A DNA stretch of 64,000 bases from Desulfobacula toluolica Tol2 (GCF_000307105.1 NC_018645.1:717001-781000); one strand, 5' to 3'. Numbered from the stretch's first letter, positions 17,782 to 26,848 are shown. The notes: generated by a model from the sequence alone, not told the origin. Numbers and translations: made by a program.

Positions 17782-18429
17782 TCTTTTAAAAGGCTTTCAA
17801 AAGACTGTTGTCGTATTTACAGCGTTCTGCACTTAGCTACAAAAACATTTGAATATGTCATCAATAAAATCAGGCGCAACGCAAAATTAAAAAGAGCAGG
17901 AGAGCCATTCGAAGAAATTAGAGCTAGGTTAATTGTAGTCAGCAAAGGTTTTGTCAAAACAACCATCCCAAACCTGAGAAGACAGTACTTAACTTGCCGT
18001 AATAAAGCAGGTGGTGACAACCCAAAAACTAAAAGGATTGATCAGCCAAGCATTACAGATGAAGGTAATAAGTATCAACAGGAACTGCCCGATGATGATA
18101 CTCGGATGCATAAATTGTCTGATGATGAACATCTTGTGATAGCTATGTACGGATTTATGGATTCGATTAATCGAAAGCATCGGATGGTATTATGTCTTCT
18201 TTATCGCGGTGATGCAAAAGCACCTTATGAAGAAAAATTGAACATATCTATGATAGCTGATTTATTTGGTTATAACTATAAACTCGTTTCTGCATACAAA
18301 AACGAAGCCTTGAAAAAGTTGACTGTGAAAGTCATAGAATCAGGGCTTTCAACTGAGGAGATAGTCTGGAATGGATTGCCAGCGTTTCAGAGATTTAACC
18401 CCACAGATGACGACACCGGAAAGTATTGA
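17782..18429 (+). pseudogene. sigma-70-like factor, 5' end lost
   Basis: The frame is open from 17782 but has no ATG, GTG or TTG before ATG 18106. The codons before 18106 are clearly coding (ATKTFEYVINKIRRNAKLKR, then FVKTTIPNLRRQYLT). The downstream part HRMVLCLLYRGDAKAPYEEKL and MIADLFGYNYKLVSAYKNEAL resembles a region 4 HTH. An in-frame TAG at 17779, next to the IS630 end, marks loss of the original N-terminus (region 2). The gene overlaps the following zinc-finger protein by 59 bp, as sigma/anti-sigma pairs often do. The shortened 107-residue product might still be made. Confidence 0.5.
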
Positions 18430-18892
18430 TCCGGATGTAACATCTGAAGAGATGGATGCGTTCAGCCAGCATATGGATGAATGTGATGAGTGTTATAAGT
18501 TCTTTAGGACTTTGATGGAAGTCCATATTACGCTTGAAGATCATTCGGATGAGATTTTCTGTAAGAAGATGCCTGATGCCTTGGTCGAAAAATCGCTTGG
18601 TTTTGAAATACTGGTTAATGGCAAATCAATTACACCTGAACGAGTAGGTGAATCTTTTGTATTGGACATCACTAAAGAATGTTTGGTCACTATTAAGACT
18701 GCTGCTGATGTATTATTGCAGAAAATATTTTCACTGAGGGATTTTCGTGGCGTTGCAGCTACTGCAAGCAAGTATGGGGAAGAAAAACCAAAGCTTGACC
18801 GGGTACTGCTTGCTGAGAAGGAAGGTTACAAGATAGAGATTGAGAAAGGCCCTACAACGGGTAAGGTTTTCATTACCAAATTGGATGATTAA
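18371..18892 (+). CDS. putative zinc-finger anti-sigma-like protein
   Basis: 173 residues. Near residue 34, the segment FSQHMDECDECYKFF has the HxxxCxxC arrangement of zinc-binding anti-sigma domains, and it follows directly on a sigma-like gene. No membrane segment is seen, so it would be cytoplasmic. The C-terminal 110 residues (LGFEILVNGKSITPERVGESFVL...) are not recognised. The partner sigma factor has lost its N-terminus. Function as an anti-sigma factor is inferred from the motif and the overlap. Confidence 0.5.
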   Translation: MDCQRFRDLTPQMTTPESIDPDVTSEEMDAFSQHMDECDECYKFFRTLMEVHITLEDHSDEIFCKKMPDALVEKSLGFEILVNGKSITPERVGESFVLDITKECLVTIKTAADVLLQKIFSLRDFRGVAATASKYGEEKPKLDRVLLAEKEGYKIEIEKGPTTGKVFITKLDD

Positions 18893-18893
18893 G

Positions 18894-19103
18894 ATGAGTG
18901 GTAGGGTTGGACAGATATATTTTCTGAACTATGATTACAATTCGCACAAAGGATTCTTTTCTAAATTAATTGTAAAAATTCTTCATGTAGATAATAATAA
19001 TGATAATGCTATCTGCTCTTATGAATTAATAGATAGTGAGCGGTTCGATGAACAAATTAAATCTTCTATAGATGATGCGTTTTATCCGACATTGAGCAGT
19101 TGA
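18894..19103 (+). CDS. small hypothetical protein, 3' end replaced by insertion sequence
   Basis: ATG 18894, 2 bases after the preceding stop. It encodes 69 residues (MSGRVGQIYFLNYDYNSHKG...) with no recognised domain. The last residues PTLSS come from the left inverted repeat of the IS1634-type element (19086-19099), so the original protein was longer. It probably belonged to the sigma/anti-sigma operon. Confidence 0.4.
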   Translation: MSGRVGQIYFLNYDYNSHKGFFSKLIVKILHVDNNNDNAICSYELIDSERFDEQIKSSIDDAFYPTLSS

Positions 19104-20800
19104 ATTTTTTGAAAAAAAGAATATGGTACTCTTTAACTTTAATCTAAAAAATAAAGGCGTTCAATGCTCGATATAAAAACGTTTGGATCATTTTGGCTTG
19201 GTGGCCGGTGTAATAAAAGATTTAAAAATAATTGAATTGATCGATAGTCATTTTGAAAAAAATGAACAAGAAAATATTTCCACAGGAGAAGCCATTGCCG
19301 GGATGATAATCAATGGCTTGGGCTTTACCCAGCTACCGATGACATTAACGCCGAAGTTTTTTGAAAATAAACCGTTGGATATCCTTTTTAGGGAAGGGAT
19401 GCAGGCCTCGTATTTTAACAGGTTCAAATTGGGAAGAGCTCTTGATGATGTGTATCTGTATGGTATCGAGGCGCTGTTTTCAAGAATAGCCCTTCATGTA
19501 TGCGAAAAAGAAGGTGTCAAGATGGATTACAGCCATTTGGATACTTCTTCTTTTTCGGTTACCGGTGAATATCTCCCTGATTCAGATGAAAATGAAATTC
19601 GGATTACCCACGGCTATTCCAAAGATCATCGCCCGGATCTGAAGCAGGCAGTACTTGAACTTATTGTAACCCAGGATGGCGCAATTCCCTTTATCTGTCA
19701 ATGTCATGATGGCAATGCATCTGATAATACGGTCTTCAAAGATCGGGTTGCCGGTTTTGTTGAGCAAATCAAAAAAGGAAGTCAGCCGACGTGTGTTGTT
19801 ATGGATTCAAAAGGCTACACAAAGAAAAATGCTCCATACTTGATGCAAATGTCTTTTATTACCCGTGTTCCGGCAAGCTTTGCCCTGGAAGGCACCATGA
19901 TTGACCAAGCGCTTCGCTTCAAAGATCAGTGGTATGATATAAATGATGACTATCGCTGTCAGTCCTTTGAGTTAGGCTATTTGAATTTTGATCAGCGATG
20001 GGTTGTGATCTGGTCTCAAGGCGCTTTTGAGCGTGCCGTTTCAAATCTGGCAAGGCAAACTGAAAAAGAGAAAAGTCGCATAGAGAAAAGTTTGAAAACT
20101 TTACAGAATCAAGAATTTGACAGCAAAGAGGAGGCTTTAAATGCTTTTGAAAAAATTGCAGAAACATGGAAATTTCATAAGGTCGAAGAAGTTACATACG
20201 AAGAAAAGATAAAATATGCAAAACCAGGCAGGCCAACACCTGATACACCAATCAAAAAAATTGAATTCTACATCAAAGTCAATGTTACGGAAAATAAAGA
20301 GTATATCTTTGAACAGCAACAAAGGAATGCGTGTTTTGTGTTGGCAACGAACATTGATCCAAAAAAAGTCAATGATGAAGGTATCCTATGCAATTATAAG
20401 AAACAGGCCGGTGTGGAAAAGGGCTTCCGGTTTCTAAAAGATCCCCTCTTTTTTACATCCTCATTCTTTGTTACAAAGCCATCCAGAATCGCAGGATTGT
20501 TAATGGTTATGACATTATTTTTAATGGTCTATAATATTGCCCAAAGGCGCATGCGCAAAGAGCTGGAAGAAAAGCAGGAAACCATTCCCAATCAGATTGG
20601 GAAAGCCATTAAAAACCCAACTCTGCGGTGGGTTTTTCAAATATTGGAGGGCATAAATTTTGTTAAAATGAAAGTTGATAATGAGGTTAAATGTATCATC
20701 AACGGTATCAATTCGTTACATAAAAAAATTATCCGACTTTTTGGAGAAACAACATGTCTTATATATCAAATTTCTCCAACATAGGGCTGCTCAATGTCGG
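19086..20800 (+). mobile_element. IS1634-type insertion sequence
   Basis: Bounded by a perfect 14-bp inverted repeat, ccgacattgagcag (19086-19099) and ctgctcaatgtcgg (20787-20800), around one transposase gene. No matching target duplication is visible (left flank ...gttttat, right flank cactaaa...), so one flank has probably been deleted or rearranged since insertion. Confidence 0.8.
19183..20784 (+). CDS. IS1634 family transposase (probable 1-base frameshift at start)
   Basis: 533 residues: DHFGLVAGVIKDLKIIELID (DUF4277-type N-terminus), then the DDE domain with MDYSHLDTSSFSV, VVMDSKGY and the late GVEKGFRFLKDP segment. The frame starts with TTG 19183. An ATG at 19164 with MLDIKT lies one frame off. 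Removing one T from TTT at 19182-19184 would give MLDIKTLDHFGLVAG, the normal family start, so an extra base in a short homopolymer probably broke the start. Confidence 0.8.
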   Translation: MDHFGLVAGVIKDLKIIELIDSHFEKNEQENISTGEAIAGMIINGLGFTQLPMTLTPKFFENKPLDILFREGMQASYFNRFKLGRALDDVYLYGIEALFSRIALHVCEKEGVKMDYSHLDTSSFSVTGEYLPDSDENEIRITHGYSKDHRPDLKQAVLELIVTQDGAIPFICQCHDGNASDNTVFKDRVAGFVEQIKKGSQPTCVVMDSKGYTKKNAPYLMQMSFITRVPASFALEGTMIDQALRFKDQWYDINDDYRCQSFELGYLNFDQRWVVIWSQGAFERAVSNLARQTEKEKSRIEKSLKTLQNQEFDSKEEALNAFEKIAETWKFHKVEEVTYEEKIKYAKPGRPTPDTPIKKIEFYIKVNVTENKEYIFEQQQRNACFVLATNIDPKKVNDEGILCNYKKQAGVEKGFRFLKDPLFFTSSFFVTKPSRIAGLLMVMTLFLMVYNIAQRRMRKELEEKQETIPNQIGKAIKNPTLRWVFQILEGINFVKMKVDNEVKCIINGINSLHKKIIRLFGETTCLIYQISPT

Positions 20801-20912
20801 CACTAAATCTGTTTCTCTGCATTACTTTGACCTATGATAATGAACTGAACCGCGGAAGTGCCCCTTTTAAAGTATCCAGGTTACACAAACCTCAAGAACC
20901 ATAGCAATATCC

Positions 20913-21015
20913 GGCATCCTTCATATATATCCAAAAGTAGTTGACACTTTTTTGGAGAAGCCCCCGGAAATCGGAGTGCAGCTTCAGAAAGTGTAAAGGA
21001 CTTTTGAAGGATGCC
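20913..21015. repeat. 103-bp hairpin-ended intergenic sequence
   Basis: ggcatccttca (20913-20923) and its exact complement tgaaggatgcc (21005-21015) bracket a sequence without coding frame; flanking bases aaaagt/actttt extend the pairing imperfectly. The right end directly abuts the 50-bp repeat beside the IS66. It may be a MITE-like remnant. The bases 20801-20912 to its left show no gene. Confidence 0.4.
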
Positions 21016-21065
21016 CAATATCCTAACCTAAAACCTAATACTTTCTGCAAAATTTACCTGAGAAC
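21016..21065 (+). repeat. 50-bp direct repeat flanking IS66, left copy
   Basis: caatatcctaacctaaaacc through acctgagaac, identical over all 50 bases to 23421-23470. The IS66 ends lie exactly between the copies. Confidence 0.9.
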
Positions 21066-21141
21066 GTAAGCGGTAATTAAACCCCATCTACTAAGGCCTC
21101 CAGATTTCGCTTAATATTTCTTCTCAAAAAGGAGGTGTGTA

Positions 21142-21462
21142 TTGAGCAAATCGTGGAAGAAAATAAACGAAGAAAAGGCAATATTCTGGAAAACACATAT
21201 CGATCAATGGACTGAATCCCGCCTGTCCCAAATAGAGTACTGCCGCCAGAATGGCCTGAGGCCGAACAGGTTCACCTATTGGAAGATTAAATTCGGTAAA
21301 CCAAATCAGCCCACAGGACTGGTTCAGGTTCCTGTGCCGACTCACTTTTGTCAAGCAGGGCTAAAACTGAATATAGGCCGGGAACTGCAAGTGGAAATCC
21401 CCGACGGTTTTAAGAAAGAAACCCTTGAGCAGGTGCTTTCTGTATTGAAGGCTGTCCAATGA
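21142..21462 (+). CDS. tnpA: IS66 accessory protein TnpA
   Basis: 106 residues starting at TTG 21142 after a strong AAAAAGGAGG. The sequence SRLSQIEYCRQNGLRPNRFTYWK is the IS66 Orf1 HTH. IS66 needs this small protein together with TnpB and TnpC for transposition. Its stop overlaps the tnpB start by 4 bp. Confidence 0.9.
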   Translation: MSKSWKKINEEKAIFWKTHIDQWTESRLSQIEYCRQNGLRPNRFTYWKIKFGKPNQPTGLVQVPVPTHFCQAGLKLNIGRELQVEIPDGFKKETLEQVLSVLKAVQ

Positions 21463-21806
21463 TGAATTTTCCGTCAGACACCAAGGTCTATCTATTCTTA
21501 GGCGCAACGGATATGCGCAAAGCTATTAACGGATTGTCCGTCATTGTCAGTGAACAGATGCAACTTGACATATTTTCCTCCAACTTGTTTGTATTCTGCA
21601 ACCGGACGCAGACCATTTTAAAAATTTTATACTGGGATAAAAATGGCTTCTGTATGTGGCAGAAACGTCTTGAAAAAGACCGTTTCAAGTGGCCGAAAAC
21701 ATCTGACGATGTCATGAATATTACCAGTCGAGAGTTGTCCTGGTTAGTTGACGGCCTGAATATAAATCAGGCACATAAACCCTTGAAATATTCCATGATT
21801 TATTGA
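21459..21806 (+). CDS. tnpB: IS66 accessory protein TnpB
   Basis: 115 residues, the usual Orf2 length. VYLFLGATDMRKAINGLSVIV and LFVFCNRTQTILKILYWDKNGF are the conserved Orf2 motifs. Its role is not biochemically settled but it is required in IS66 transposition. It overlaps tnpA by 4 bp. Confidence 0.93.
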   Translation: MMNFPSDTKVYLFLGATDMRKAINGLSVIVSEQMQLDIFSSNLFVFCNRTQTILKILYWDKNGFCMWQKRLEKDRFKWPKTSDDVMNITSRELSWLVDGLNINQAHKPLKYSMIY

Positions 21807-21850
21807 TGTTAAAACTATGAAAAAGCCCGTGGTTATGGTATATACAGTCC

Positions 21851-23383
21851 ATGACTAAAGGCAAGGTAAAAGGTAATCGGAATCTGGATGAAGTGAAGAA
21901 AATTGCTTGTGATTTGATTGATGAGAATCAAATCCTTAAAGAGCAGGTTAAATCACTTCAGAATATGATCTTTGGTCGCAAATCAGAGAAAACGCCTAAA
22001 GATGACGGGCAAATGTCTCTGTTCGATATGCCTGAACCCGAACTTCCTATCCTGGAAAAAGAGGAGGAAGACGTAACGATTGGTGAACATACCCGTAAAA
22101 AACGTGGCCGCAAGCCTTTACCCGCCGATCTTCCCCGTATAGATGTTATACATGAACTCAGCGAGGATGAAAGACAGTGCAACTGCGGTTGCCTTAAGGA
22201 ACGCATCGGCCAGGAAGAGTCAGAACAACTGGACTATATCCCTGCCAAAGTAAGGGTACTTCGAAACATCCGGTATAAATACGCCTGCAAAAATTGTGAA
22301 GGTGTGGAAGACGACGGCCCCACCGTGTCAATTGCCAGGATGCCTGAACAGATTATCCCCAAAAGCATTGCTACCCCGGGCCTTCTGGCACATATTCTGA
22401 CCGCAAAATTTGCAGATGCCCTGCCGTTTTACCGTCAGGAAAAGCAATTTACCAGGATCGGTATTGAACTTGGCCGGTCGACCATGTGTACATGGGCCAT
22501 GAAAGTCGCTGACGCCTGTGATATTCTAATCGACATGATGCAAAAGGACATACTGGCAAGCCCGATGATTGGTGCTGATGAAACACCTCTTCTGGTCTTA
22601 AAGGGCCCCCGGAAATCAAAATCATATATGTGGATTTTTAGAGGTGGTCCGCCTGATATGCCAATTATTCAATTCCAATATCATCCGACACGATCCGGAG
22701 ATGTTGCCGCATCATTTTTGAATGGATACAAAGGCATTGTTCAGACGGATGGCTATAAAGGATATGATTTTCTGGACAAAATAACAGATATCATTCATGT
22801 GGCATGCTGGACTCACGCCCGCAGGGGATTTAAAAATGTAACAAAAGCTGCAGGGAATAAAAAGAGTTCATCGGGCAATGCCGGCACCGCTTTAAAGTAT
22901 ATCAGTCTGCTTTATAAAATTGAAAAAGAAGCCCGGGTGCAGGAATTAACGCCTGACCAATTATATGCTCGGAGGCAAAAAGAAGCGGTTCCAATTTTAG
23001 AAGAGTTCAAGAAATGGCTTGATGCAAGAGTGGAAAAAGTTCCTCCCAAAAGTCTGCTTGGCAAGGCGATCCATTATACTCTCAACCAATGGCACAGGCT
23101 CATCCAATACACGACCGACGGAATCATCAGGCCTGATAACAATCTGGTTGAAAATGCCATCCGACCTTTTGTGGTCGGACGAAAGAATTGGCTTTTCTCG
23201 GACACCGTTAAGGGTGCCCGGGCCAGTGCACTGATTTACAGCTTGATTGAAACAGCCAAATCAAATGGGCTGGAGCCATATTGGTATCTCAAATATCTGT
23301 TTGAACACTTGCCTGAGGCTATGACGGAAGATGATTTTAAGGCGTTGCTTCCATACAATGTCGATAAAAAACAGTTGGCTTGA
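21851..23383 (+). CDS. tnpC: IS66 transposase TnpC
   Basis: 510 residues. It has an N-terminal leucine-zipper-like segment (ENQILKEQVKSLQNMIFGR), a zinc-finger region with CNCGC and CKNC, and a DDE domain with GADETPLLVLKG, VQTDGYKGYDFL and DNNLVENAIRPFVVGRKNWLF. The IS66 C-terminal segment (SLIETAKSNGLEPYWYLKYL) closes it. All catalytic regions are intact, so the element is probably active or was until recently. Confidence 0.95.
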   Translation: MTKGKVKGNRNLDEVKKIACDLIDENQILKEQVKSLQNMIFGRKSEKTPKDDGQMSLFDMPEPELPILEKEEEDVTIGEHTRKKRGRKPLPADLPRIDVIHELSEDERQCNCGCLKERIGQEESEQLDYIPAKVRVLRNIRYKYACKNCEGVEDDGPTVSIARMPEQIIPKSIATPGLLAHILTAKFADALPFYRQEKQFTRIGIELGRSTMCTWAMKVADACDILIDMMQKDILASPMIGADETPLLVLKGPRKSKSYMWIFRGGPPDMPIIQFQYHPTRSGDVAASFLNGYKGIVQTDGYKGYDFLDKITDIIHVACWTHARRGFKNVTKAAGNKKSSSGNAGTALKYISLLYKIEKEARVQELTPDQLYARRQKEAVPILEEFKKWLDARVEKVPPKSLLGKAIHYTLNQWHRLIQYTTDGIIRPDNNLVENAIRPFVVGRKNWLFSDTVKGARASALIYSLIETAKSNGLEPYWYLKYLFEHLPEAMTEDDFKALLPYNVDKKQLA

Positions 23384-23420
23384 CCTTCCGCCCCCTGAGT
23401 GGGGTTAAAACATCGCTTAC

Positions 23421-23470
23421 CAATATCCTAACCTAAAACCTAATACTTTCTGCAAAATTTACCTGAGAAC
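23421..23470 (+). repeat. 50-bp direct repeat flanking IS66, right copy
   Basis: Identical to 21016-21065. If this is a target-site duplication it is far longer than the 8 bp normal for IS66. Confidence 0.9.
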
Positions 23471-23546
23471 GCAGGGTGAATTCTCCCCTCATTTTTTTAA
23501 AAAATAATTTTTTAACCTCTTAAAATTAAAGTCCTTTCATGTTTTG

Positions 23547-23762
23547 TTACAGATTTTTTTTACTCTCGGAGAGATGGATAGCAAACATTCCAAGAGAAGG
23601 TGCTACTCTGCCTCTCCAGCATACTGTACCATCCTTAATTTCCAACATAGTGAAAACTTCTCCCGGAGACAGATAAAAAAAACGCCCGGCATCATACATT
23701 TCTTTGCTGTCAATATGTCTGGTAAGGTCTTTGCTTGGTTTCGGACTAGGTCCTACTTTCAA
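23547..23762 (-). CDS. hypothetical protein or displaced 3' part of the CPCC gene
   Basis: 71 codons from TTG 23762, which overlaps the upstream gene's stop across a run of ten T (minus strand). KPSKDLTRHIDSKEMYDAGRFF and GEVFTMLEIKDGTVCWRG look like real protein but match no family I know. One T more, or two fewer, would fuse it to the CPCC protein; whether that fusion is ancestral is unclear. Confidence 0.35.
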   Translation of the reverse strand: MKVGPSPKPSKDLTRHIDSKEMYDAGRFFYLSPGEVFTMLEIKDGTVCWRGRVAPSLGMFAIHLSESKKNL

Positions 23763-24256
23763 AAAAAAAATCTCGATTCCATAAGGCTTGAATGATTTGG
23801 GTTGTTCATATCATCGATTCCATATGTGTTATCATATCCATTGTTTTCCCATTTGCAAACAATGCAAATATCGTAGTTACCGAGAGATGAGAGAGTTTTA
23901 TATCCACAACAAGGACATGATTGTAGTAATGGAGGATTTCCCTCTATACAATTTGTTTGTATATTTATATTTTTTAAATATTTCAATAGGTAATCATTAC
24001 TAACAGCCTTTAAACGATCATGCAGCCATACGGAAATAATCAAATTATATTGATTATAAGTAATTCCCCTTGCCATGTGCCCTAGTTTGAATTGTTTCTG
24101 GAGCCATAATGGAACAGATTTCCATTCATCAGTAATAAACCATTGTGGCGTTTTTATTGTTTCAAGCTGAGCCTTTAAGACAAGTTTTCGTTGAAATTGA
24201 TCAAGGTTATTAAGTTCATTTTTTACAACTATGCTTAGAGCCTTCTGACGTTTCAT
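23759..24256 (-). CDS. CPCC cysteine-rich domain protein
   Basis: 165 residues. The first ~110 residues are helical and unrecognised. Near residue 113, the stretch CPCCGYKTLSSLGNYDICIV followed by CKWE and NPNHSSL matches the CPCC domain (CPCCG...YDICPVCxWED...GPNHxSL). CPCC proteins are small, often linked to polymorphic toxin and immunity loci; a role in toxin immunity is inference. The frame ends in Phe-Phe-Phe-stop on a homopolymer, hinting at a shift into the next frame. Confidence 0.6.
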   Translation of the reverse strand: MKRQKALSIVVKNELNNLDQFQRKLVLKAQLETIKTPQWFITDEWKSVPLWLQKQFKLGHMARGITYNQYNLIISVWLHDRLKAVSNDYLLKYLKNINIQTNCIEGNPPLLQSCPCCGYKTLSSLGNYDICIVCKWENNGYDNTYGIDDMNNPNHSSLMESRFFF

Positions 24257-24389
24257 TATTTCTCACCTTATCTTTTTTTTTGCTGATACATAGTGGCTGA
24301 CCGGAAAGCAGAATTTTGGTCTCCACAGGTCGGTTACATTTTTACAATTCCCTCACTCTTGTTGATATAAATGGAAAGAAAAAAGTATT

Positions 24390-24476
24390 CAACAGGCGAA
24401 CTTAGATGCAGCACATGAGGCTCACCTGGTCAAGATGAAAAAGCAGATGGAGGCCGGTGGCAAGCTGTCAAATTTC
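24390..24476 (+). other. short coding remnant
   Basis: 29 codons in one plus-strand frame read QQANLDAAHEAHLVKMKKQM, then EAGGKLSNF. The composition is coding-like, with no start and no continuation upstream. It may be the tail of a lost large protein whose neighbours were the small genes downstream. The remainder of 24257-24467 shows nothing. Confidence 0.25.
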
Positions 24477-24806
24477 AACATGTATACTTTGAATGAATTC
24501 TGTTATCGTTGCTGTTAACCAGCCATCTGGGTCCAGATCATCATCACATTCATACTGCTCCATAAGCGTAGATAGGCCAGATAATATCTTTTTTTTAAAT
24601 TTTTCATGCTCCATTTCGAGAGATATTTCATTTATTTGATGCAATACGTTTCCATAACAAATTTTTATACATGTATAAGGGTCTCTTAAACCAGCGTCGG
24701 CAGTTAAAATATAGTCTGAGGAAGAATAATGTTTTCTGAGGCTGATATATTTATCCTCAATTATTGTCTTTAGAGCCTTATTTTTATCTGTGTCTGATAT
24801 TTTCAT
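24468..24806 (-). CDS. hypothetical protein, 112 aa
   Basis: MKISDTDKNKALKTIIEDKY start, acidic throughout, no signal peptide or membrane segment and no domain I recognise. Its size, acidity and position in a run of unrelated small minus-strand genes resemble orphan immunity genes; this is inference from context only. Confidence 0.5.
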   Translation of the reverse strand: MKISDTDKNKALKTIIEDKYISLRKHYSSSDYILTADAGLRDPYTCIKICYGNVLHQINEISLEMEHEKFKKKILSGLSTLMEQYECDDDLDPDGWLTATITEFIQSIHVEI

Positions 24807-24831
24807 AATTTGAATTCCTTATATTTATTTA

Positions 24832-25248
24832 TCACTTATTTCTTGGTCTGTGTGGGCTGTGAAATTCAAACGCTGGACCTAAAATTAGATAGAGATATAT
24901 TTTTAGTGGCTTACTCGAATAAACCTTATAGGTTAAAAATAATAGAGGTATACTCGGTATACCTAATACAATGACTGAAAAGTCATGCATAAGAATCGAA
25001 AAAAATACAACCGTAGCAATTACGACGACAGAATGGAGTCCAAAAATAATAATACTAATAATTCTCGACCAAGGATTTAGTTCTTTGAGCAAAAGCATTG
25101 TATAAGCTGATATAGCGATCATAATAATAAAAATCCCTGAAGAACTAAGAATCCTTTCAGGATTAAAATTATTAAAAATAACAAGAGCATAATTCACTAT
25201 TAAAAATAAATGACCCAAATGGATAAAAGTTATAATTTCTGGATACAA
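24832..25248 (-). CDS. small integral membrane protein, 138 aa
   Basis: Four hydrophobic segments (about 1-25, 33-52, 62-85 and 92-112) with few charged loops. An AGGAGG-like site precedes the start (cctcct at 25255-25260 on the plus strand). No family is recognised. The gene lies between two soluble orphan proteins of the island. Confidence 0.55.
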   Translation of the reverse strand: MYPEIITFIHLGHLFLIVNYALVIFNNFNPERILSSSGIFIIMIAISAYTMLLLKELNPWSRIISIIIFGLHSVVVIATVVFFSILMHDFSVIVLGIPSIPLLFLTYKVYSSKPLKIYLYLILGPAFEFHSPHRPRNK

Positions 25249-25349
25249 AATACACCTCCTTTTTACATAATTTGATACTTATTTTCACAATTTTCATTAG
25301 GCTCAAACCACTGTGGTTCGTTGATTATTGCCAACGGTTCATTCTATCC

Positions 25350-25904
25350 TCATATATCATCTTCAAAAGATTCAAAGGCTCTCGACCTACGCAAATTTAA
25401 TAGGTAGTCACAGCGAGCTATTTGATTTAACGATACAGGCCGGTCCTGGATATCGGCCAGAGCGCATTCTCGGTAGTAAAAAAAATCTTCTAATTTCAAT
25501 AGGATCGTTTTAAATTTGTAGTCTAATAGATCGCTGAGTTGGACAATGAGCCCCTCGCCACAATGACTGCAGGATGGATGGGACCTTAGATGCCCGTAAT
25601 ATGAAATGATGCTAACTCCCTTTTTTTCATTACTACAACCCTTGAAGGCGATAAAAATTTGTCCACAATCGTTCAGAGTAGTAATGATAGATTGACATTG
25701 ATCATCATCTAGTGCATCCCAAGTTAAATGTACAAGATCTGATCTCTTTTCAACAAAGACTACCTCATCCGGTGGCTGTAGTAAAATTTCATTTTTATTA
25801 TTAAAGAATTCGGCGACCCATTTTCTAGAGTGAATATAAAGTCTTCTGTTTTTTTTTGATGATTTCAACACACACTTGGAGCAATCTGTTGTAAGATGTC
25901 CCAT
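25350..25904 (-). CDS. hypothetical protein with two cysteine pairs, 184 aa
   Basis: An N-terminal CSKC and a central CSHC could form a zinc site. No known domain is recognised. The C-terminus is Arg/Glu-rich and soluble. AGGAG lies upstream of the start. It belongs to the same run of minus-strand orphan genes. Confidence 0.5.
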   Translation of the reverse strand: MGHLTTDCSKCVLKSSKKNRRLYIHSRKWVAEFFNNKNEILLQPPDEVVFVEKRSDLVHLTWDALDDDQCQSIITTLNDCGQIFIAFKGCSNEKKGVSIISYYGHLRSHPSCSHCGEGLIVQLSDLLDYKFKTILLKLEDFFYYRECALADIQDRPVSLNQIARCDYLLNLRRSRAFESFEDDI

Positions 25905-26080
25905 CTTAATAAATCTCCTAATTTATAGTCCCCATGGTAGCCCTTCCAAATCATTGACTTGGTTAAGCCCGCAACTTTGTCAACTCAATCCAGAAGATCT
26001 CCTTCCAGCGCTGTTCTAATTGTCCTCAAACCCTTGATAATCCCTGCTTGAGCTCCTTTATCCCGACTCGCAATTTTTTT

Positions 26081-26848
26081 TTATAAAATTTGTAATATTC
26101 CGCTTTTTTCCATTTCGTTTTTCGACATGTTTAGCCATTCTGCATTTTTTTTATAATGGTAACCAATTTTTGAATGTTCAGCTTTGATATACATGCTGAA
26201 CTCAGAAAGTTTAATTGCTATCACTCCTTTGGATCTGTAGAGATCAGCACCATCCAAATTTATCTCTTTTAAATTTGCAGTGCTAAGGTCAGTTCTCCTG
26301 AGATCAGCACCGGAAAAATCAGTGCTGATAAATTCTGAATTTTCATCAAATTTTGCATCAGCTATGTTGGCGCCTTTTAAATTGGTGTATCCAAAACGTG
26401 CCCCTCTGAAATCGCATTCTCTGAGATCCGCACCGTTAAAAGACGTATAGCCTAAGTTTGCATTACGGAAGTCAACATTGTCGAAAAATACCCCCATAAA
26501 ATTTGCATCTCTCAGATTGGCATTTTTAAAACTTAAAGGTTCATATCTATTGGTCGCACCACTGAAATCGGCTCTTTCAAGGTTTGCACCTTCAAAATTG
26601 ATATGTTCTAATTCCGCACCTCTAAAGTCCGCTTCATGCATTTCCCCTGAGTCAAAAATAGCATCTTCAAAATTGATATTCTTTAAAAGGTGACCATTAA
26701 AATTTGCATTGAAAATGAATTTCTTTCTAAAATCAGCCGTAATAAGATCAATATTTTCGGACACGGCTAATCTTATAAAATCATTTAAATTGGTAATGCC
26801 TGGTGCCTCAAAAATTACCTCTCCTGTAAATCTGTCGTTGATTTTCAT
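26081..26848 (-). CDS. pentapeptide-repeat protein
   Basis: 255 residues. Between about 40 and 215 the chain is built of A(D/N)LXX-type five-residue repeats (ADFRGAELEHINFEGANLER, FRNANLGYTSFNGADLRECD), which fold as a right-handed beta helix. Such proteins range from DNA mimics that protect gyrase to effectors and structural proteins; nothing here decides. GGAG precedes the start. The 175-bp gap downstream to 25905 shows only a degraded coding trace. Confidence 0.85.
   Translation of the reverse strand: MKINDRFTGEVIFEAPGITNLNDFIRLAVSENIDLITADFRKKFIFNANFNGHLLKNINFEDAIFDSGEMHEADFRGAELEHINFEGANLERADFSGATNRYEPLSFKNANLRDANFMGVFFDNVDFRNANLGYTSFNGADLRECDFRGARFGYTNLKGANIADAKFDENSEFISTDFSGADLRRTDLSTANLKEINLDGADLYRSKGVIAIKLSEFSMYIKAEHSKIGYHYKKNAEWLNMSKNEMEKSGILQIL

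Larger units (their letters stand above)
21066..23420 (+). mobile_element. IS66 family element, copy 1 (2355 bp)
   Basis: Ends gtaagcggtaattaaacccc and ggggttaaaacatcgcttac form an imperfect inverted repeat of about 20 bp beginning GTAAGCG, as in IS66. It carries the three genes tnpA, tnpB and tnpC in the family order. A second copy of exactly the same length lies inverted at 52291-54645, and the three encoded proteins are identical. Confidence 0.95.

Noticed and set aside
25960-26060. Minus-strand trace reading KGAQAGIIKGLRTIRTALEG between two island genes
   Set aside because: About 25 codons only, no start; might be the end of a nuclease-type gene but too short to assign.
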